DNA from: Coptis chinensis
Taxonomy: Eukaryota > Streptophyta > Magnoliopsida > Ranunculales > Ranunculaceae
Direction: 5' to 3'
NCBI GenBank assembly: GCA_015680905.1
Contig: CM027378.1
Span: forward strand, 41,637,001-41,701,000
DNA length: 64,000 nt
The position numbers and the translations under genes were made by a program. The notes beneath the pieces were generated by a model, which had not been told where the DNA came from, did not search any database, and saw only the letters and a list, made by a program, of their open reading frames with translations. Below, piece after piece: positions 58,265 to 64,000 of the stretch; position 1 is the stretch's first letter; every line of letters starts with the position of its first letter.

Positions 58265-59756
58265 ATGGACTCTCACTACTCAACACCAAGTGATTCAAAC
58301 TCACCGGACGATAGTCGACTTATGAAGGAATGGGTAATGACTTTCAGTTTTACATTTAACATTCTTCTTAATATTTTTTACGCAATGGACGGACTTAATT
58401 GAATATTGTTTGTTTGTGCAGATGATGATGCCAATATCAGGTTCATCACCTGCTTCTAAAAGAGAGGCCCTTCAATTGGCATTGAAGAAGTTGAGGGTCA
58501 CCCGTCCGAAACTCATAATGCTGAGACTAATAGAAAAGGCCAACCAGTCATGCCCATAGAAAATGTCACTAAATTTGGCACAAGATTGGGATATATTGCT
58601 CGCCGAGACATTCCAATATGTCATAGTGATTGGCAAAATATTGATAAGGAACTCATCAAGAAAGTAGTTAGTACTTTGGGACGCCAATTTGAGTTTGAAT
58701 ATGAGAAGACAATTGATATTGATTACACATGGCAAAAACTGAATGAAGCATGGAGGAATTACAAGCACACGTTGTATGAAGATTTTGTCCAAGATGAGGA
58801 TCCTTCCTTGGTGAAGGAAGTCGCACCTTATAATATTCCATTGGAGGATTGACACCAATTTGTTGATTATTGCAATACGGATAAGTTTAAGGTATGTGTC
58901 TGTGTTTATAAATATTGTTTTATGTATTGTCATAGTTGGTTAATTATTTCTTTTCAATGTACGTGCTCTTGGTTTTTAGTAATTTTCAGTTTTTGATGAT
59001 TTGTCATTACATTAAAATATGAAGGCCATGAGTGAAAGGAATAAAAAGAATCGCGAGCAACAAATTATGCCTTCATGTCTGGGAAGAACTTCAGTGGCTA
59101 TAGCTTGGACTGAATTGGCTTTGGGGAAAGGTATTCCTGAATCAGAAATTACTAGGACTGAATCATATATGCTTATTCACAAACCAAAGGAAATGACTCC
59201 GCGGAGACAAGAATTAATGGTTAGTGTGTTATACTAGTTTTAATTTTTTTAGTACATAGTTAATTCTTTAGTACATAGTACATAGTTTTCAACTGATTTT
59301 GTTAATCTTAATAGAATTCAATTAAGAATCATGTTGCGGAGCATCTCGAGTCCCAAAATGATTTGGCTAGAGATGCTGTTGCCAAGGTATAGTTATTGGC
59401 ATTTCATGGTAACTTGTTATTTGAGTTTGTCTACTTTCTCAATGTTGTTCACTGAAAACAGGTTGTTGGGCGAGATTGCAGGGTCGTTTTTGGGGCCTCG
59501 ATGCGGGGGTTTGTAAAAGCGTGTGTTGTGAAAGGGGGACTCTTTGATGAAAAAGAATGATGGTTTGATGATGGCAAACTCTCAACTTGAGAGGAGGATT
59601 GAGGCCATGGAGGTGAATATGGATGCTAGAATGATGAGGCAGATGGAAGAGGTTAGAGCCATGTTCATGAGCCAAAGAGGAACTTGTACTGACAATGTTA
59701 CATCACCTCATTCTCGTGCTAGTCATCAAAGCCCAAGTGCTCTGGTAAATATTTAA

Positions 59757-60370
59757 GTTGTCATCATTTTATTGAAAGTAGGTAGTTGAAGGGAAATGTG
59801 GTATGAGACCATAAGCACAAAGTATATGAGTGAGTGTCTAGTTTGAGGATGTGGTATGAGTTTGTAAGTACAAAGTCTGTGAAATTGACATAGGGTCTTA
59901 GGAACACTTAGAAGGAGCGGACATAGACCTAGTTTCCTTTGGCTCCCCCATTTGTACTCGTCCGAGCGAGGTGGCATCCATTTACATTGTTGGGTGGTTG
60001 GTTCTCTTGGACGACTTTACCAATGCGTGAATATGCAGGGATATTTCTGACTGCGCTTATAGTTAAATTTTTACTTTCTGCATTTGCATCTGCCTAGGAT
60101 ATTTGATTGTAGTGCTTGTAGTTAAATTTTGATTTTCTGAATTTGCATGAGACAGACCTATCTCTCCACATTTGCTTTTTCCTACTTCTTGCGCCTTTCA
60201 TCCGGATCATAACTTTACACCTTTAGTTCTTATTGTTGTGAGGCATTGCCGTATAGTTGGAAGTGTTAAAAATTGAATAATATCCGAACACATAGAGGGA
60301 GTAGACTAATAACACAGACAGTCTTATACATTAATATCTTGTTTAATTCCTATTCAGGTAGTACAAATCG
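59757..60370 (+). other. Intron of the TNPA-like gene, left part
   Basis: No coding signal. It contains two near-repeats of AGTTAAATTTT...ACTTTCTG/ATTTTCTG and TTGCAT (about 60060-60150). Confidence 0.4.
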
Positions 60371-60576
60371 AAATTTGAAACATTTTTGAAAAAAAAACCT
60401 CTCATTTCTCAACTCTTGGGGATTTCAAAGTCTGTTTTCAAGCTTGATATAATGGAGTCTTTCCTATTTACATCTGAATCTGTGAACGAGGGACACCCAG
60501 ACAAGCTTTGTGACTAGATTTCTGATGTAGTTCTTGATGCTTGTCTTGAACAAGACCCTGACAGTAAGGTGGCTTG
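60371..60576 (+). pseudogene. Captured S-adenosylmethionine synthetase fragment, N-terminal part
   Basis: ATG at 60452 begins [20 protein letters not shown] and continues, after a TAG (60515) where the family has CAG (Gln), with ISDVVLDACLEQDPDSKVAC. This is the N-terminus of plant SAM synthetase, which makes S-adenosylmethionine from methionine and ATP; GHPDK belongs to the substrate-binding site. Only about 40 of some 390 codons are present. Bases 60371-60451 look like its 5' UTR, after an acceptor-like TATTCAG. It lies in an intron of the TNPA-like gene, so it was carried by the transposon. Confidence 0.9.
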
Positions 60577-61200
60577 TGACCTTAAGAGGTGGAAATGGAA
60601 GGTTTTTGAAGATAGCAACTCTTGTTACAGGCGCGCTATGGCTTGACTAAGCCTACTTCTAGATAGTGGAGTTTAGGGAGGCTGGTTGAGCTAGCTGTCG
60701 CTTCCTCTGCCTTTGGTGCTGATTCAACAAGATCAACAGAAACAACAGAATCAACAGCGACTGAATCTGCCTACCTAACGTCAACTCTAATGGTACTAAC
60801 CTTTAGTTTAAGCGGTAAATAGTCAAAGTAGTCAGCTGCGGGCTGAGGCGCAAGAGGAGATATGATCCTTGGTTACCAGTAAATAGTCCCACCCTGTGCT
60901 TCTAGCTTTACTTAGGTTTTTTAAGTCAGGTCTCTCGAGCCTAACAAGTTGCTGAGTTCGGCTTTCGGGGCTACCTACTTGAATATTGCTTCTTCTTTTT
61001 TTCTGGTGGGGAAAGTCACTCCGCGGTACCCTTTGAGGAATGAATCATGACCTCAACTATAAAGCTTCCCACTAATTGGGCAGTAGCAGGAAGGACATGA
61101 ATGAGGTAGTAGAAGCAAAGGTATATCGCCCTATCGAAGCGGCTTTCTCCTCTCCACAGTGTAGGCTGAGTTTGAGGGTTCGCAGTACCTCTCCAAGTTA
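60577..61200 (+). other. Unidentified filler between the two SAM synthetase fragments
   Basis: About 620 bp that does not encode SAM synthetase in any frame. Base composition is more even and less AT-rich than its surroundings, and the text resembles plant mitochondrial intergenic DNA in style. This is a weak impression without a database search. Confidence 0.3.
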
Positions 61201-61293
61201 ATGTCTGGAGCAGCCTATGGTCATTTTGGTAGGGATGAGGCTGATTTCACATGGGAAGTTGTTAAGCCCCTCAAGTGGACAAAACCACCAAGC
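61201..61293 (+). pseudogene. Captured S-adenosylmethionine synthetase fragment, C-terminal part
   Basis: [20 protein letters not shown] followed by PLKW is the C-terminus of plant SAM synthetase. The normal stop is lost and the frame runs on to 61350. Following T-rich text (61350-61500) may be its 3' UTR. The central ~320 codons are missing between the two fragments. Confidence 0.88.
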
Positions 61294-61878
61294 CTAACTA
61301 TCCGGGAACTTGATGGTAGCCGTCTCGCTCGGTTCTCTTGTCATGAATAATGTGTTTGCAACTTGCTGCTATTTAGATACTATCTTTTGTCTTTATTTGA
61401 CAACTTTTTACTTTCTTTTTCTTTTGTTTTATGTTGCATGTAATACCAGCTAGTGAAATTATTTGGATTGACGGGAGTATAAACTAGATAAATACTGCAT
61501 TTGTATGGCATGTGGTACAAGGTTCTATGGCTTTATGTATACGGTTTAAACTTGAAATCCAGATTTTTAATTAAAATGTTTTCTTTGCAGCTGGGAAATG
61601 CGCAATACATTGGCAAAGATTGTGAATTGCGTGGAGGTTGGCCGCTTGATATTGTTGCTAGAGGTGTTGTACAAGACGTCGATCCTAACACAGAGTATGG
61701 GGAAAGGACTTTGGAAGAAGGGAACTTCAAAATTTTTGTCCAAGTTGTGCGTGACCATAACGCAACACTGCCATGCCATCATAATGGATGGGTAAGGACT
61801 CTTGGTCAGGTTGTGCAAGGAGGTGTTATATGGCCCAAGGAGTTGTTGGTGTTTGCATCCCATAGTTCGTCCTCTTGA

Positions 61879-62209
61879 ACTGTTTATTGAATGAACTTTT
61901 TTGTCTAAAAACAATATGTGCTCTTAGGCTTTTTTTGCATGGTTAGCTGTTGGTTGTGGATGTATGGCTAGCTTGTCGGGGATGTGATGTGAATATTTGG
62001 TAATTTCAAGATGTGAAGTGAATATGTTTTTTGCCAAAATGAATGTTACTTGAGATATATGATTTGTGTTTGCAGATTTTGTAAGTTGGTTTGTGGTTTG
62101 GTGTTACATAGGATCTGTATCAACAGGAAAACTCTTTTCAATTTTCATGATACAATTTGAATTATGCAAATATATATAGAAAAAAAAATTAAAAAAAAAA
62201 TTATTGTAA
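61879..62209 (+). other. 3' flank of the TNPA-like gene
   Basis: Noncoding, AT-rich, with a T/A-rich tract at 62177-62203. Probably 3' UTR. No gene. Confidence 0.4.
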
Positions 62210-62604
62210 ACCGACGGACATTATCTTTAGCTGATCTCATATTTACAAAATGGACACGTCAGTCCATCCTTGGGGACATTTACCGTAGGCGTAGGTAACC
62301 AATGCCTACAGACAAAATCCCAAACCAAACCGTCGGTATAGCCGTATAGGTAACCAATGCCAACAGATATTAACCCATATAAAACCGTCAGCGTAGTTAA
62401 CCAATGCGGACGGATAAGATCCCTAATTAAACCGTCCCAATAGATAACCTGTGCCGACAGACAGTGCCGACGGATGTTATCCATGCCATAGGCTATGCCG
62501 ACAGAACAAATTAGGGCGGTACGTGTTCTGAGATGAAGTTAAGTAGGCTTTAGATCTAAGGCTACGGCTCTTGTCCGTAGGTATATATCAATTATTTTGT
62601 AGTG
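62210..62604 (+). repeat. Right subterminal repeats and TIR of the CACTA element
   Basis: Imperfect repeats of AGGTAACCAATGCCNACAGA occur near 62294, 62348, 62396 and 62442, alternating with AAACCGTC/GGTATAG and CCGACGGA units (62211, 62452, 62467). The TIR ends at 62604. Such arrays are binding sites for TNPA-like proteins. Confidence 0.8.
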
Positions 62605-62607
62605 AAT

Positions 62608-63585
62608 GTTGTGGTAACCTTCTAATGTGGACATTAAATTCTCTGATGACATTTGTGAATATTGAGGTGGATCAAGAACTCAATTTGCTCTAAAAGGATA
62701 TAATTTGAAGCAACATATATTAATTATTAGCCATTTGCTCACTCATTTGAAACCCACCTTGCAATGTAGCAACTTCCTAGTGTTTATTAATTTTGTATTT
62801 CTGATTTAAAAATGAATTGGCGATATCATACATGAAGTTATAATGCAAGCTATTCTCCATTCAATCACCTTAAATTTCATATCAGTAATTCAGTACAAGA
62901 AATTTGATGATTTAAGATGTTTATTTATATTACAAGGAAATGAAATATGCATTGATAATTATTATGTACTAGCATTTGTTATGAATGTTTTGCAGTTTTT
63001 CGTTGGGTCATTGCCGATTTTCGGTTTTGAAGTGGATGATTTCGATCAAAGGGAAGCAGTCTCAATTTCCTATAATGCTTATAGTCATCTAAATTTATCC
63101 CTAATAATATTCATCAGAGGATTGTTGAAGTACAAGCATTATGTAAATATGAAGAGAACAAAAATGAGTTTGGGTTTTCTTTATTTCTTTTTTTTTTCAT
63201 GCATGTTTGCTTTTCCAATCAATCGACTTGATGAATGTACACGATCTTGCACAATAACAACACATACAAATAGTGAGAGATGAGATGGTTGAAAAGATAA
63301 GAGAGAGAGAGAGAGATGTGTTTGATTGAGGTACGTGAAGAGTACAGTTGTTGAGGGGTAACCTTTACTATAAGAGTCAAGTTTTAATGGACTCACGAGG
63401 GTCTCTCTCTGTGCTTCTCTTTCTCATTAATTCTGTACATTTCCTACAGCATCACCTGCCCAAGCCTTACTAGTTACAAATAGGATTCCTGTTACTACAG
63501 TAAGTCCCTTCTTTTTTTGTTGGAACCAACTAGAGTAATTCAATCACAGTGGTTGGAGTTAAAATTTCCGTATCTGTTTGTTCAG
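62608..63585. other. Host DNA upstream of the shikimate-dehydrogenase-like exons
   Basis: Mostly AT-rich intron-like DNA. A (GA)n run is at about 63297-63315. A 48-50 bp stretch at 63453-63500 between TTTCCTACAG and GTAAGTCCC could be an exon (PAQALLVTNRIPVTT), but I cannot place it in a protein. No further dehydrogenase exon is seen. Confidence 0.4.
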
Positions 63586-63999
63586 GAGACCTTGGGAGTT
63601 TACCAGGTTGTGTTTGGTTCAGTTTACACACCAAGAAAAACGCAACTCTTCAAAGAAGTAGAGGCTGCTGGAGCCATTGTTGTGAGTGGAGTAGAAATGT
63701 TCCTCCACCAGGAAATGGGCCAGTTCAATCTTTTCACTGGATGAAAAGGTGAGCTTAGAATCTACCTCTAGTTATTTTAAAAGCACATAAATACTCTAGA
63801 GTTTAGATTGATACTTGCTCATTAGCCAGTATTCCTAGCTAAAGTTATTAGCAATATGTGCTGCACCAGGCCAAATAATTTTCTGATATATGTTCATGTT
63901 CAATATTGCATTATGTGAACGAATATCTAACATAATCTTATATCTATGTTTGCAGCGCCAGACGACTTCGTGTGGGAAATTATTCTTGCGAAGTTCTGA
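63586..63999 (+). pseudogene. 3'-terminal exons of a dehydroquinate dehydratase/shikimate (quinate) dehydrogenase-like gene
   Basis: Exon 63586-63748 (acceptor TTTGTTCAG, donor GGTGAGC) encodes VVFGSVYTPRKTQLFKEVEA, then AGAIVVSGVEMFLHQEMGQF and NLFTG. The last exon, 63956-63999 (acceptor TTTGCAG), encodes APDDFVWEIILAKF and stop TGA at 63997. This is the C-terminal end of the plant bifunctional enzyme of the shikimate pathway in plastids (dehydroshikimate to shikimate with NADPH). An in-frame TGA at 63742 stands where relatives have Arg (CGA would be a single C-to-T change). Earlier exons are not in the preceding 1 kb, and the CACTA element sits there. It is probably a gene remnant, or a readable gene with a base error at 63742. 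Confidence 0.8.
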
Positions 64000-64000
64000 T

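Larger units (their letters stand above)
58265..61878 (+). pseudogene. TNPA-like CACTA gene (plant transposase, Ptta/En/Spm type), decayed
   Basis: Exon 1 MDSHYSTPSDSNSPDDSR (58265-58334); an intron; exon 2 from 58422, shifting frame near 58543 to MPIENVTKFGTRLGYIARRD and DYTWQKLNEAWRNYKHTLYE, with a stop at 58850. Next is AMSERNKKNREQQIMPSCLG to FTRTESYMLIHKPK-like text (59024-59220), the characteristic Transposase_24 segment. Short exons lie at 59312-59387 and 59461-59742, the latter with a Met/Glu-rich coiled coil (RRIEAMEVNMDARMMRQMEE). A 1.85-kb intron (59743-about 61590) holds the captured SAM synthetase piece. The last exon, 61591-61878 (ELRGGWPLDIVARGVVQD to WPKELLVF), matches the usual C-terminus. 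Such proteins bind subterminal repeats. Confidence 0.72.
51435..62604 (+). mobile_element. CACTA (En/Spm, CMC) DNA transposon, complete ends
   Basis: The 11,170-bp element has 16-bp terminal inverted repeats, CACTACCAAAAAATTG at 51435-51450 and CAATTATTTTGTAGTG at 62589-62604 (two mismatches). It has a 3-bp target duplication AAT (51432-51434 and 62605-62607) as expected for CACTA elements. It carries a TNPD-like transposase pseudogene, a TNPA-like (plant transposase Ptta/En/Spm type) pseudogene, subterminal repeats at both ends, a captured SAM synthetase fragment and an inserted solo LTR. Confidence 0.93.

Noticed and set aside
62227-62484. 85-codon ORF on the minus strand with YLYGYTDGLV-like repeats
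   Set aside because: It comes from the subterminal repeat array of the CACTA element.
62998-63283. Exon-like frame FVGSLPIFGFEVDDFDQREA after a TTTTGCAG acceptor
   Set aside because: Does not match the dehydrogenase or another family I know; it runs into T-rich and GA-repeat DNA, so support is too weak.

Overview
This window is repeat-dense nuclear DNA of a flowering plant, probably a eudicot with a large genome. The evidence is Athila-type Ty3/gypsy retrotransposons primed by tRNA-Asp, a CACTA (En/Spm) DNA transposon, and two fragments of plant genes: S-adenosylmethionine synthetase, and the 3' end of a dehydroquinate dehydratase/shikimate dehydrogenase-like gene. The species cannot be named from this. 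Almost no intact host gene is visible.

Layout. (1) Element A, 1-28595 (left LTR outside the window), is a decayed Athila-type element: 5' leader, gag, pol, then an array of accessory ORFs, 3' noncoding region and 3' LTR (27070-28595). (2) Element B, 9877-22286, is nested inside A with a perfect target duplication (GAATC). It has near-identical LTRs but no reverse transcriptase, RNase H or integrase. (3) 28596-32498 is host DNA with one promoter-like stretch. (4) Element D, 32499-50750, is an 18.25 kb full-length relative of A with target duplication ATGAG. (5) 50756-51434 is a host spacer. (6) 51435-62604 is a complete CACTA transposon (target duplication AAT) with decayed TNPD-like and TNPA-like genes, a reverse-oriented solo LTR of the B family (55782-56975, target duplication ATAGG), and a captured SAM synthetase fragment in a TNPA intron. 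(7) 62608-64000 is host DNA with the last two exons of the shikimate-dehydrogenase-like gene.

The most interesting biology is the organisation downstream of pol in A and D. Both carry, in the same order: a conserved leader; a ~114-codon Cys-containing ORF (orfS) whose stop codon lies in a triple 33-34 bp repeat; a conserved noncoding block; a ~340-codon ORF1; a ~39-codon ORF with one hydrophobic segment; ORF2; and ORF3. ORF1 and ORF2 are clear paralogues and ORF3 is probably a diverged third copy. TATA-like boxes sit 70-100 bp before several of these ORFs. In A, B and D the 3' noncoding region carries the first 14-15 nt of tRNA-Asp (the same tRNA that matches the primer-binding site), then four conserved hairpins, a polypurine tract and the LTR. 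This looks like a conserved cis-acting module.

Caution on sequence quality: differences between the LTR pairs, and several frameshifts in D, cluster at CAG/CTG trinucleotides. That pattern suggests consensus errors at CHG-methylated sites, so some apparent lesions may be artefacts.
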